Shown here one piece after another: positions 54,938 through 64,000 of a stretch of DNA of 64,000 nucleotides (the stretch's first letter is position 1; each line of letters starts with the position of its first letter). The stretch comes from Musicola paradisiaca NCPPB 2511 (GTDB lineage: Bacteria > Pseudomonadota > Gammaproteobacteria > Enterobacterales > Enterobacteriaceae). The notes under the pieces are model-generated. The model searched no databases and was not told where the DNA came from. It saw only the letters and a program-made list of their open reading frames with translations. The translations under genes were made by a program, and so were the position numbers. The DNA lies in NCBI RefSeq assembly GCF_000400505.1, contig NZ_CM001857.1, positions 3,468,390 to 3,532,389 of the forward strand. The letters are read 5' to 3'.

Positions 54938-56374
54938 TCAATTATTGGGTGAAATAAACAAACTGCTATTTACCAGTCTGTCTTTACAGGTCGGAAATAG
55001 ATTTACCGGTATCATATACCCTGATATTTTCTCGTATCTCCCTTCTTTGTCCGGATTGTCATAAATACGGTAGGTATAAATTCCCTTGCCATTCCGCGTA
55101 TGGTGATATGCGCAGTCTTCAAACGATTGCTGCAGGACGGATTTATCCAGACCGATATGTGATGATGATAAATACCTGAAAAAACATTCCGGTGTTTTCA
55201 GAAATAAAAAATGGCTGACCACATGGGCAATACCGGTTTTCTCATTTACCGATAAAGCATCGGAATAAATATTCTCAGCCAACCAGTCAAAAAATATCTG
55301 GCCCGGTTGCCGTCCATCCGGCGCCTTATCGTCTGGTACGGGAAAAAGCTGACTGTCCAGAATGGAAAGCGTATCAATATCCGTATTATGTTGTGCATCG
55401 ACGTCCTGTGGTTCGTTGTCTTCAGCCCCACCCACGGCAGGTAGTGCGGAAATCAGCCCTTCCCCGGATAGGGTGTTGACAGTCAGATTCAGATTCTCAT
55501 CAGGCTTATTATTATAATGCGTGTTTTGTTTTTCTATTTCGCTGTCTGCCTTTGTAGAAACCGGATGTTCAACTGAATAATTGTCAGCATGCTGCGGTAT
55601 AGTGGCATCCGATGATGCTGCAACACCCGGTAATATCTGGCATTTTTCACCAGAAACCCCGCACTTTTCCCAGGCATCATCGATAATCACGGAAACTATC
55701 CCACCCGTCGCGCCTTCTGCCAGGCTCGACAGTAATGTCTGCAGTACCGATGGCCACTGAGCCAACCAACGTAGCGCAAGCGGTGGGAGCAGACGCCCCG
55801 CCATCATCAAACGCCAGCCCCCGTTCGCCGCCGTGGCATCGTGACGAAAACGGTACGCATCCGACGGCATACTCACTGTCGGGAACCACGACTTACCGGT
55901 ACGCATTTCCCCTTGGTACGCCCCCAGCTCACCCGACAGGCTGAACAGTGCGACATAGTAGATAGCCGTACACCAGGCTGAACTCTGTGCCGCCTGCTCT
56001 TCCGGTGGGGCACCCGGCGGCAACAGGTGGGACTTGGACAATCGAACGGCACACACTGACACCGACAGCATCGCATCCAGTAATCCACCAAGTCTCCCGT
56101 ATGTGCCCGACATCAACGGCAACGCCTGAGCCTGCTCGGCAAGCCCCCGTAGCGGGGCAAGCCATAATACGTCGAACATATCGGCCGACAGTGGGCAGTT
56201 TTCCCATAGCGCCTGCATCAGTCGCGGGCGCTCCGCCTCCGCTAGCAACACCTCGGCTGGATGTGGGTAAATCCAACTCCCGTCCGGTATTCTCCTCTTG
56301 ACCCGAGTTGTGGGGGATCTCTCACCGTTATCCGCTGACAACCTGAATACCTGTTTTTTCAGCCAGCTCAACAT
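54938..56374 (-). CDS. TraI_2-domain (MobH-like) protein, probably not catalytic
   Basis: A 478-residue protein. Residues about 25-230 match the N-terminal TraI_2 domain of MobH relaxases (DGSWIYPHPAEVLLAE, FDVLWLAPLRGLAEQAQ, GRLGGLLDAMLSV). Residues about 355-470 match the C-terminal TraI_2_C domain (IFFDWLAENIYSDALSVNE, AHVVSHFLFL). The histidine triad and the HD pair expected in a MobH relaxase are replaced in MSGTYGRLGGLLD and YYVALFSLSGEL. It lies 15 bases upstream of the recombinase. It may be an accessory homologue or a decayed relaxase; DNA processing activity is unlikely. Confidence 0.65.
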   Translation of the reverse strand: MLSWLKKQVFRLSADNGERSPTTRVKRRIPDGSWIYPHPAEVLLAEAERPRLMQALWENCPLSADMFDVLWLAPLRGLAEQAQALPLMSGTYGRLGGLLDAMLSVSVCAVRLSKSHLLPPGAPPEEQAAQSSAWCTAIYYVALFSLSGELGAYQGEMRTGKSWFPTVSMPSDAYRFRHDATAANGGWRLMMAGRLLPPLALRWLAQWPSVLQTLLSSLAEGATGGIVSVIIDDAWEKCGVSGEKCQILPGVAASSDATIPQHADNYSVEHPVSTKADSEIEKQNTHYNNKPDENLNLTVNTLSGEGLISALPAVGGAEDNEPQDVDAQHNTDIDTLSILDSQLFPVPDDKAPDGRQPGQIFFDWLAENIYSDALSVNEKTGIAHVVSHFLFLKTPECFFRYLSSSHIGLDKSVLQQSFEDCAYHHTRNGKGIYTYRIYDNPDKEGRYEKISGYMIPVNLFPTCKDRLVNSSLFISPNN

Positions 56375-56466
56375 AATTTCCCCTTCTCACATGAAAATGG
56401 GTTATTAAGCTATGAGCCGCTCTGCCCCTTTCAATCACAATTTCATTTCATGGCTGAATACAAAAA

Positions 56467-57099
56467 ATGATAGTTATGTTGCTGGTTATCCTGATATGGC
56501 TGCTCGTTATTTTATTGCTGGCGCTGGTGATTATCGGTTCGTCTCTCGCTGTACTCACGCCCGATATCCCGGTGTTTGCGGCAATCATTATGTTTGCCGC
56601 CTTACTGGCCCCTCCGCTCTGTTTTAAAATGGGGTATTGGCTGATTGGCCATGCCAATCGGTCCTATTTTCTGGTCAAAAAATTGCGCTGCCGTCCCCGT
56701 ATCCCCACTGTGGCACTGCACGTCAATAACGTCAGAAATACCCGCCGACTGCGAACGGCACCGGACGAACTGGAATGTGCCTGGAATGAACTCATCAACC
56801 ATATTAATGGCATCGCTAACGGCAAGACCCAGATCCTGATGCAGTCGCATCTGTTCACCGGCAGCAAAATCAGGCGACTGAAAAATACCTTTCCGCACAT
56901 GCGTATTCACGTCCGGCAATGGCGTATGTCACGGTGGCAGGAGGGCCTGTTCAGGGCTACCGAACTCTGCAAACAGTGGCATTATCCTCAGATCCGTCCT
57001 CGTGGATTTATGCTGGTCATCCGTGCACGCAACGGAAAAATCATTTCAGGTGCAGATACAATTTCTCCTGTCACCTCGTCGACAACGTATTCAACATGA
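56467..57099 (+). CDS. Small inner-membrane protein of an ICE remnant
   Basis: A 210-residue protein I do not recognise. Two hydrophobic helices lie near residues 2-30 and 36-60, and the rest is basic and likely cytoplasmic (RNTRRLRTAPDELECAW). It is divergent from the TraI_2-domain gene. Codon usage and context suggest conjugative-element origin. No function can be given. Confidence 0.55.
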   Translation: MIVMLLVILIWLLVILLLALVIIGSSLAVLTPDIPVFAAIIMFAALLAPPLCFKMGYWLIGHANRSYFLVKKLRCRPRIPTVALHVNNVRNTRRLRTAPDELECAWNELINHINGIANGKTQILMQSHLFTGSKIRRLKNTFPHMRIHVRQWRMSRWQEGLFRATELCKQWHYPQIRPRGFMLVIRARNGKIISGADTISPVTSSTTYST

Positions 57100-57223
57100 C
57101 GACATAAACAGATTCGATCAGAACGATCGAATCTCTCCGTTATACAAAAAACCGTGCTGCGTATTTAATAAGTTCACGTATTCGATTTGAATACAACAGC
57201 GTCAACACCAGGGAAATTTTACG

Positions 57224-57556
57224 ATGAAGCCGAATCTGACATCGCTCATGGCCGAAATGGCAGCCATGGCGCTCAATACAACAGACCAGAATATGGCACC
57301 GAATAATGGCAGTAACAAAGGCCCTTTTTCAGTCAGATTTCGACCGTCAACAAAATTATTTATCGAAAAACAATCCGCATTATTGGGCATATCCGGCTCG
57401 GAACTGGTCAACCTGATGGTTGAAGGCGCCATCAGGGAAATCACGATGCCGTTTGCGCATCAGGCAACCCGTGTTTACGAACGTTTTGTATTACTCATGC
57501 GCGCTCACGATATCGGGATTGTCCAGACGGCAGATCTGTTAAAACCATTTAAATAA
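57224..57556 (+). CDS. Putative ribbon-helix-helix protein
   Basis: A 110-residue protein. The middle (FSVRFRPSTKLFIEKQSALL, then ISGSELVNLMVEGAI) fits a ribbon-helix-helix DNA-binding fold. The N-terminus is Met- and Asn-rich. It ends next to a truncated transposase. Its role may be control of the former conjugative element; this is inferred from position. Confidence 0.55.
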   Translation: MKPNLTSLMAEMAAMALNTTDQNMAPNNGSNKGPFSVRFRPSTKLFIEKQSALLGISGSELVNLMVEGAIREITMPFAHQATRVYERFVLLMRAHDIGIVQTADLLKPFK

Positions 57557-57565
57557 CTTTGCATA

Positions 57566-57952
57566 TTACCGCTCCACTTTAGCCAAGCCGTGTTGATTTC
57601 CGGGGAACGGCGAAGCGGCATTCATAAACAGCTTTACCTGTTCAAGTAACCGCCACATGTGGCGGCACTGATGATTGCGCGTTATCGTTTCGTGTAACGA
57701 CAACCACAGCAACTCTATCGGATTCAGCCACGGCGAATAGGTTGGCAGGAACAGCAACCGGAATTTCGTATTTTTCTCCAGCCAACGTTCTACCTTGCGG
57801 CTTTTATGGATGATGTAATTATCCACGACTAACGTAATGGTTTTTGCTTTTCGGTATGTACGCCGTAATATTTCTAACAGACTGATAGTTTGTTGGGCTT
57901 CTTTACGCATTCGTTGTCGTTCTTCATCTGGGATTGCGGCTATGATCGGCAT
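57566..57952 (-). pseudogene. IS630-family transposase, C-terminal fragment
   Basis: A 128-codon remnant of an IS630/Tc1 DDE transposase. Visible are the second Asp in ITLVVDNYIIHKSRKV and the third acidic residue in FLPTYSPWLNPIELLW. The N-terminal half with the helix-turn-helix domain and first Asp is missing, and 57953-58118 shows only decayed sequence. It marks the edge between the conjugative remnant and the carbamoyltransferase-synthetase locus and suggests that these were joined by transposition. Confidence 0.85.
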
Positions 57953-58118
57953 TGCTCAGTCCGGTTGGTGGTTTGTTTTGATTTGGCGATTGATCAGATC
58001 GCGCAACTCGGACTGAGTTCCTTCCAAGTGATCTACTATTTGGCGAAGTTATTTAGAGTACCAGACCGTTACTGCATTAATAGTTCAATTATGAAGTAAA
58101 TAAAAACAGTCAGTTATC

Positions 58119-60192
58119 TTAATTTATTGAACCATTTGTAGAATCCATCGGCATTTTGTTCAGATAATTTATACTTATTTGTTCAGTGTAATTTCCTGGC
58201 CTAAGCACAATCAGACGCTCAAACCACAGTGTCTTTAATGTATTAAACAGATCTGGCGCTAATTCGGTTATCAATGAAGAGAGTTGATTATTGCCATATT
58301 GGCAGCGGTTGAGTAAATAATACATCGCCTCTGTTATAGGATATTCGGCATGTGTTGTCCTGCCATACAGATAAAAGTTTGTTTGCATCCGTTTTTTATC
58401 TCTCTGCTGAACGTCCTGGCGTAGACCAATATGGGGAGGAAGTGACAACGACAGTTGCAGAAGATTATGTTCGTTCAAGGCCTTCTTGTGGACAATGAAG
58501 TTATCGACAACCAACAAATCCAGCTCACAGGTCAAAAAATTAACAATGGCATCCTCTACCGACGTCACAATAGGCTCTGCATGATTGTTAAACGACGTAT
58601 TCAGTAACACCGGGCAATCAGTGAGTCGGTTGAACTCGCTAATTAATCGCCAAAACTTGGTGTTATCTTCACGTGAAACCGTTTGGATACGTGCGGAACC
58701 GTCAGCATGTGTAACCGCGCCAAGTAATTCACGATAAGGCGCTTTCACGTTAACAACATGCGTCATAAAATCCAACTGACACTGGCTGGAAGGGATATCA
58801 AAAAGCTTACTCGCATAGTCGGATAATACCGCGGGCGCAAATGGCCGGAAATCCTCACGATGTTTGACAATGCGATTGATTCGCTGGCGGTTACTTTTGG
58901 GACGCGGATCGGCCAAAATGCTTCTGTTCCCTAATGCACGAGGGCCATATTCTGCTCGGCCTTGCACCCACCCCACCACATAGTTTTTTTGCCAGATAAG
59001 ACGCAGTTTCACTTTCAATCGCGTCCGAATGGGTTACCTCGATAAAGGGTTGCCACTTTTCCAACGCGGCCTGAATATCTGTTTCGCCACCGATAGCGGG
59101 ACCTAAATACGGATCGAACTTCATGGCGCGAGGTATGATAATACCCGCAGTTTCCGTCGCTAATATTGCTGCCCCCAGGGCACAGCCTCCGTCATGGCTG
59201 ACGGGAGAAACGAAAATCTCATCAAACAGTCCCGAACGTAATATTTTGCCATTCGTGACCGAATTTTGCGCAACGCCCCCTGACATAATCAGGGAACGCG
59301 TCTGGGTGACGTCACGCCAATGGCTGACGATATCAAGAATAATGCCATCCACCGCTTTTTGCAGGGCAGCGGCCAAATCTTTATGCGCCTGAGTAACTTC
59401 TGTATTTTTTCCTCTCGGTGATATCTGCTGCACTAAACGGCAATATATTTCGGGCGCAGAGAGGAACTCATACCTGTTTTGTTTATTTTTGTAGTATAGC
59501 GAACCGACCAATGCCTCAAAAACCGACGGATCACCATACGAACTCATCCCCATCACTTTATATTCGTCATGAAAGGAAAACCCAAGAAAACGAGTAACAC
59601 TCAGATAAAAAAGACCAATAGACTGCGATCTCGATAACGTTTCCAAAACGTCGAAATCACCGTTTGGCGAGAGACACCCGATTAAACCAGAAACCTCCTC
59701 ACCGATGCCATCGACGACAAACACCAGCGACTTTCCCTCACCAGCATAATGAAGCGCACTCTTGGCATGGCACAAATGGTGATCATAAAACCTTATCTTT
59801 CTTGCTATCTGATCAATATCCAGTGCGCTATCGCTCGCCTCTTGTAGTCGTTGCGCAATGATAGAACGCAGGTTCATTTGTATCGACGCCCGTCCAAGTT
59901 CGATTTGGCGAACCATAGCCCCGATGGTCAAAAATGTTTCATTCAAATAAATAGCGCAAACATCAACATCTTCAACGCCGATATTGGCCTGCTGTAACAC
60001 AAACTCGATAGCATTCGATGGAAATAAGTTGGTATGTTTGATCCTGTTAAGGCGTTCTTCTTCCACGGCGGCAATCACGCGCCCATCGATCATTAATGCT
60101 GCCGCGCTGTCATGAGACAGCGTTTCCATACCTAACTTAAAGTCATTGGAGAATAACGTGTCTATACCGCCAGACAACCCTAATGTAATCAT
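58119..60192 (-). pseudogene. NodU-type carbamoyltransferase with a frameshift
   Basis: Carbamoyltransferase of the NodU/CmcH/TobZ family, which transfers carbamoyl from carbamoyl phosphate to a hydroxyl. The N-terminal frame (60192 to about 58990) has LSHDSAAALMIDGRV, EEERLNRIKH, the metal site YDHHLCHAKSALHYAG and IMSGGVAQNS. The C-terminal frame (about 58985 to 58119) has QGRAEYGPRALGNRSIL and CPVLLNTSFNNH, plus a 110-residue extension. The frames meet at an A7 run (plus-strand T7 at 58984-58990); with A6 they join as YLAKNYVVGWVQGR into about 690 residues. So it is broken by one extra A, or the extra base is a sequencing error. It starts 25 bases after the peptide synthetase stop and belongs to the same operon. 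Confidence 0.85.
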
Positions 60193-60217
60193 TGGTGATC
60201 CTTACCCTGTATGAGCA

Positions 60218-63200
60218 TCATAGTGTACGCAGCACGCGATTGAGTAACGGCCCCAGGATCTTAAACGTTCCAGGTGAAATGATATCCACGTGTGAGCAGT
60301 CCAGCTCATGTGCTCTGAGCGTCCCCACAAAGCCAGCCCAGGCTTTCTGCACATTGACCCCCGCGGGTAATGTACGCTTGGCAACAAACAACGTTGCCTC
60401 CCCCTTAAACTCCACCGATTTTGCATGGGACAAGAGCCGCACGGCGTCTGAGTAATTCTGTTCAAGGTCACGCATCATCGCCTGGCGTTGTTCACCCAGC
60501 GCCTGTTCAAGCGTATCTTTTGCGGCCATGAGGAAGGTATCACGCTCGCGCTGGACTTCTTTTATGACGTTATCATTCATCATTACCCCCCAGTTCTGGC
60601 TTTCCGGCGGATACGTATCCAACAGACCAAGGAAGGCAACCTTTTCACCGCGCTCTTGCAGACGCGCCGCGATGTTCTGTGCCAACATTCCCCCCAGGGA
60701 ATAGCCGATAAAATGGTAGGGGCCATGCGGCTGCACCTGCAATACGGTTTCCAGATGTGCATCCACCATCTGAACCATCGTTTCGCTGTTTGCCAGCGGC
60801 CCATTGGGGCGAGGTGACTGAATCCCTACCAGCGACCAATTTTGATCGATATAACGCAACAGCACACTGAACTGCCAGGAAAAACCGGAAGCCGGATGCA
60901 TGCAAAACAACGTTGGACCGTTCGCGATACGTAAAGGCAGTATGCTATCGAAACCCAGGCGCTCAATGTCAATATTGTGATGATCGTCAGTTAAGAGTAA
61001 CTGCGCTAACTCTTCAACTTTTGGCGTCATCATCACTTGCCCTACCGATACCTCCCGTTTGAAATCACGTCGCAACTCGGCAGCAAGACGCATTGCCAGC
61101 AGAGAATGACCGCCCAAAGCAAAGAAATCATCATCGGCATAGACAGGATCGCGTTGTAATAAACGGGAGAAAATACCCGCAATATCTGCCTCCAACCCCG
61201 GTTTAGGTAAACGGCCGATCTTCTTACGCTGAGTCTCTGGCCGCGGTAATGCTTTGCGATCAAGTTTTCCGTTCGCACTCAGGGGTAATTTATCGATTTC
61301 CACCAGCAAGGCGGGCACCATATGCGGCGGCAAACGCTCGGTCAATGCGGTATGGAGCATATCCATATCCAGCGCTACGCCATCTTGGGCGATCAGGTAG
61401 CCGACCAGTTGCCGCTCATCCCCACCGTTGTCCATCGGAGTATTGGTCAATACCACCGCATCAGCAACGGCCTGCTTGACACCCGGCAAGGACTGTAAAG
61501 CATGAACGATCTCATTAAGTTCAATGCGTTGGCCGCGAATTTTCACCAGTTCATCACTGCGTCCCAGGTATTCCACCTCGCCACCAGGCAACCAGCGCAC
61601 CATGTCACCGGTACGGTACATCCGTTCGCCTTGTCCAAACGGGTTGGCCACAAAACGGCTGGCGGTCAAGCCAGGGTTGCACAGATAGCCTTGCGCCAAC
61701 TGCACACCGGTCAAGTACAGCTCGCCGGAGACGCCCGGCGGAACCGGGCGTAACCGCGCATCAAGGATTAGCAACCCCGTGTTCCATATCGGAAAACCGA
61801 TGGGGACGGTAGCACCCGTCACCTTGTCTAACCACTCTCCCCAGGCAGGATAAGCGGTCACATCCACCGCCGCCTCCGTCGGGCCATAGAGATTATAGAG
61901 CGGCACGGATGTCCAACGTTGCCAATGCCGACACAGCTCTGCTGGCAGCGCTTCCCCACTACAAAAAACCTGACGCAGCGAGGCAAGCGCATCCGTCGCC
62001 CGCTCAACGGTCAGCGCATTGGAGAACGCAGCCAACATGGAGGGCACAAAATGTAAGGTGGTAATTTGATAGTCAGCAATCAACCGCCGCAATTGCGCGG
62101 GATCGCGATGCGCCTCTGGCGGTGCCATTACCAACCTGGCCCCCACGATGAGCGGCCAAAAGAACTCCCAGACCGACACGTCAAAACTACAAGGCGTTTT
62201 TTGCAGCACAGCATCTTGTTCGGACAAGGGGTATTGATGCTGCATCCATAACAACCGATTGACGATCGCCTGTTGACCGACGATGACGCCTTTAGGTCGC
62301 CCGGTAGAGCCGGAGGTATAAATAATATAGGCAGGATGCTGCGGCAACGGCCTGTCGATACCCGCCACAGGGTAGCCGACCGTCAGCAGTGCATCGTAGC
62401 TTAGGGTTTTGCTCTTATCGGCGAAACGTTCCTGTTGCTCCGACACGGTGATGATCAATGCCGGTTTAGCCTCTTCCAGCATCATCGCTAACCGCGTGGT
62501 AGGGTATTCGGTATCCAGCGGCAACCAGGCCGCACCGGCGCGGACCACCGCCATCAGCGCCAGCGACAGGAAGACGGAACGCGGCAATGCCACAGCGACA
62601 ATGTCCCCCGGCCGCACGCCCAACTGAATCAATTGGTGCGCAAGTGCATTAACCTGCTCGTCCATTTCGCGGTAGGTGAGGTGGTGATCCCGATCCATCA
62701 AGGCGGGCGCATCAGGCGTTTTCTGCACCTGTTGTCGCAACAACTCGTCAAGCGTCAGATCGGCCACCGGGTGCGCCGTGTTGTTAACCTCGTTGAGTAG
62801 CCGGTGATCTTGTTCGGTTAAGAGATCGACATCTCCCACCTTCAACGCCGGCACGGCCGCGAACTGTTCCAGTAACAAAGGCAACCGTTGAAGGTGGGCC
62901 GCCAGCTCATCGTTGACATAACGCTCAGCATTAGCCAGCAACTCCACCTTTAGCCCGTTATCTTTATCGATAAACAACACAATTTCCAGATCGCGTACCG
63001 GACCAGACGTGATGTGATGGGAAACCCCTTCGATCCCATCAAAATCGAGCCTCTCGTCAAAAAGTTTCAGGTTGAATACCGTACCATACAGCGGCTGGGC
63101 ATCGCCGACCGCGCCCAGATCGCGCTGCAACTGCTCAATACCGTAACGCTGATGGCGGCGGGCTATTTTCAATTCGCTGGCAAGCGATGCTGCCACCTCA

Positions 63201-64000
63201 AACACCGTGGCTTGCGGCGGGCAACTTATTGAGGTGGGCAATACGTTTAGCACCGGTCCTGTCGTGGTGAGTGCGCGTGACCCAAGCCGACACATAAAAA
63301 TAAACCCGGCGGTAAAATCACTTTGGTGACAAAGACGCGAAACCCATATCGCAGTCAGTGCTAAGGCGAGATCGGAGGCACTGATTTTTTGTTTCTCATC
63401 CACCGCCGCCAACAGCTTGGTCATAGACTCCCCAGAGCAGTACTGGGTAACGCGATGGATGTTGGTGGTGGGGATTTGTCCTGCCAGCGGTTGTGCGCTG
63501 ATCGTCGCCGCAACGGGCAGCCTGGCCGCGTGTTCCTGCCAGAAAGCAGCGTCAAGCCGCCATGCGTCTGACTGTTGATATGCCTGATAATCCGCAATGA
63601 TATCCGTAAAAGGCGTAAACCACGCGGTTCTCGGTTGCCGCTTATTTTTTTGTGCGTTATAAATTTCGGCGATACGGCCACTGATGATATTAAAACTGTA
63701 ACCATCAACCAGAATATGATGGTAGCGTTGATACCAATACCAGTGGTTTTCCGCCAGTTGTATCAAAATATGGCGGTAGAGCGGTTTGCCGCCGGTTACC
63801 CGCAATTCACTGGCGAGATCGATTTGGATTAATACCCTGGCGGTGGCAGTTGCGTCTAACGAGTCGGTAAGATCAACGTAATCGACGTTGAGTGGTGCCG
63901 ATGCATCGTGCCACTGCACCAGTTCATTCTCATTCTCTCTGAAACGAAAGCGGAGAGAATCCGCTTCTTCTAGCCCCAAGCCTATTGCTTGCAGCATGCA
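60218..64000 (-). CDS. EntF-like nonribosomal peptide synthetase (C-A-T-TE, serine), 5' partial
   Basis: At least 1260 residues, open at the window edge. Domains in order: condensation (active site HHILVDG), adenylation (YTSGSTGRPKG, NLYGPTEAAVD, YRTGDMV), carrier protein (FALGGHSLLAM with the pantetheine Ser) and thioesterase (GYSLGGMLA, then a final His in HELDCSHVDIISPG). The ten-residue adenylation code reads D-V-W-H-F-S-L-V-D-K, the known serine code of EntF. Similarity to E. coli EntF extends across all domains (AGFIFMCRLGSRALTTTGPV, GPTLFCMHPASGFSWQFSVL). About 45 N-terminal residues are missing if it is EntF-sized; more if it is two-module like chrysobactin CbsF. The likely product is a dihydroxybenzoyl-serine siderophore. 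Confidence 0.92.
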   Translation of the reverse strand, partial: CMLQAIGLGLEEADSLRFRFRENENELVQWHDASAPLNVDYVDLTDSLDATATARVLIQIDLASELRVTGGKPLYRHILIQLAENHWYWYQRYHHILVDGYSFNIISGRIAEIYNAQKNKRQPRTAWFTPFTDIIADYQAYQQSDAWRLDAAFWQEHAARLPVAATISAQPLAGQIPTTNIHRVTQYCSGESMTKLLAAVDEKQKISASDLALALTAIWVSRLCHQSDFTAGFIFMCRLGSRALTTTGPVLNVLPTSISCPPQATVFEVAASLASELKIARRHQRYGIEQLQRDLGAVGDAQPLYGTVFNLKLFDERLDFDGIEGVSHHITSGPVRDLEIVLFIDKDNGLKVELLANAERYVNDELAAHLQRLPLLLEQFAAVPALKVGDVDLLTEQDHRLLNEVNNTAHPVADLTLDELLRQQVQKTPDAPALMDRDHHLTYREMDEQVNALAHQLIQLGVRPGDIVAVALPRSVFLSLALMAVVRAGAAWLPLDTEYPTTRLAMMLEEAKPALIITVSEQQERFADKSKTLSYDALLTVGYPVAGIDRPLPQHPAYIIYTSGSTGRPKGVIVGQQAIVNRLLWMQHQYPLSEQDAVLQKTPCSFDVSVWEFFWPLIVGARLVMAPPEAHRDPAQLRRLIADYQITTLHFVPSMLAAFSNALTVERATDALASLRQVFCSGEALPAELCRHWQRWTSVPLYNLYGPTEAAVDVTAYPAWGEWLDKVTGATVPIGFPIWNTGLLILDARLRPVPPGVSGELYLTGVQLAQGYLCNPGLTASRFVANPFGQGERMYRTGDMVRWLPGGEVEYLGRSDELVKIRGQRIELNEIVHALQSLPGVKQAVADAVVLTNTPMDNGGDERQLVGYLIAQDGVALDMDMLHTALTERLPPHMVPALLVEIDKLPLSANGKLDRKALPRPETQRKKIGRLPKPGLEADIAGIFSRLLQRDPVYADDDFFALGGHSLLAMRLAAELRRDFKREVSVGQVMMTPKVEELAQLLLTDDHHNIDIERLGFDSILPLRIANGPTLFCMHPASGFSWQFSVLLRYIDQNWSLVGIQSPRPNGPLANSETMVQMVDAHLETVLQVQPHGPYHFIGYSLGGMLAQNIAARLQERGEKVAFLGLLDTYPPESQNWGVMMNDNVIKEVQRERDTFLMAAKDTLEQALGEQRQAMMRDLEQNYSDAVRLLSHAKSVEFKGEATLFVAKRTLPAGVNVQKAWAGFVGTLRAHELDCSHVDIISPGTFKILGPLLNRVLRTL

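Overview
This window comes from a gammaproteobacterial chromosome of the order Enterobacterales. The first 35 kb follows the Escherichia coli gene order almost exactly: argA-recD-recB-ptrA-recC-ppdC-ygdB-ppdB-ppdA-thyA-lgt-ptsP-rppH-mutH-ygdQ-ygdR-tas, then yggN-yggL-trmB and mutY-yggX-mltC, then ansP, speC and a tRNA-Phe gene. The protein divergence from E. coli and the extra UPF0261/PEP-hydrolase-like pair fit a soft-rot Pectobacteriaceae such as Dickeya. That placement is an inference from memory; no search was run.

Layout. (1) 1-35385 is conserved core. It holds RecBCD with pitrilysin, a minor pseudopilin cluster, thymidylate synthase with Lgt, PTS-Ntr enzyme I with RppH, MutH, MutY and related genes, an AnsP-type asparagine permease and ornithine decarboxylase, and it ends in tRNA-Phe. 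(2) 35370-53736 is an integrated genomic island. A P4-type integrase sits just downstream of the tRNA, and the last 16 bases of the tRNA are duplicated at 53721-53736 as the far attachment site. Its cargo is a MobC-like protein, a CcdAB toxin-antitoxin pair, a three-gene operon like Bacillus yeeA-yeeB-yeeC (DNA methyltransferase, DExH helicase, GIY-YIG protein), a Pin/Hin-type DNA invertase, a complete type III restriction-modification system (mod-res), a second tyrosine recombinase with a HicB-like tail and a degenerate antitoxin. (3) 53737-57952 is a remnant of an integrative conjugative element: a frameshifted tyrosine recombinase, a TraI_2/MobH-like protein lacking the usual catalytic residues, a small membrane protein, a ribbon-helix-helix protein and a truncated IS630 transposase. 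(4) 58119-64000 is part of a secondary-metabolite locus: a NodU-type carbamoyltransferase broken by a one-base homopolymer frameshift, and directly upstream an EntF-like nonribosomal peptide synthetase that runs off the window and whose adenylation code reads as serine.

The main discovery is a putative invertible genetic switch at about 45854-46059. The first 39 codons of the yeeA-like methyltransferase, with start codon and ribosome-binding site, lie on the + strand and point away from the gene body, which lies on the - strand and has lost its N-terminus. The two breakpoints form an imperfect inverted repeat in matching codon phase, so flipping about 175 bp would rebuild an in-frame protein of about 912 residues. 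A Pin-like invertase gene starts about 50 bp away. In the present orientation the methyltransferase-helicase-GIY-YIG operon should be OFF, while the flipped 5' end points into the invertase. I read this as phase variation of a DNA-modification or defence operon by 5'-end inversion.
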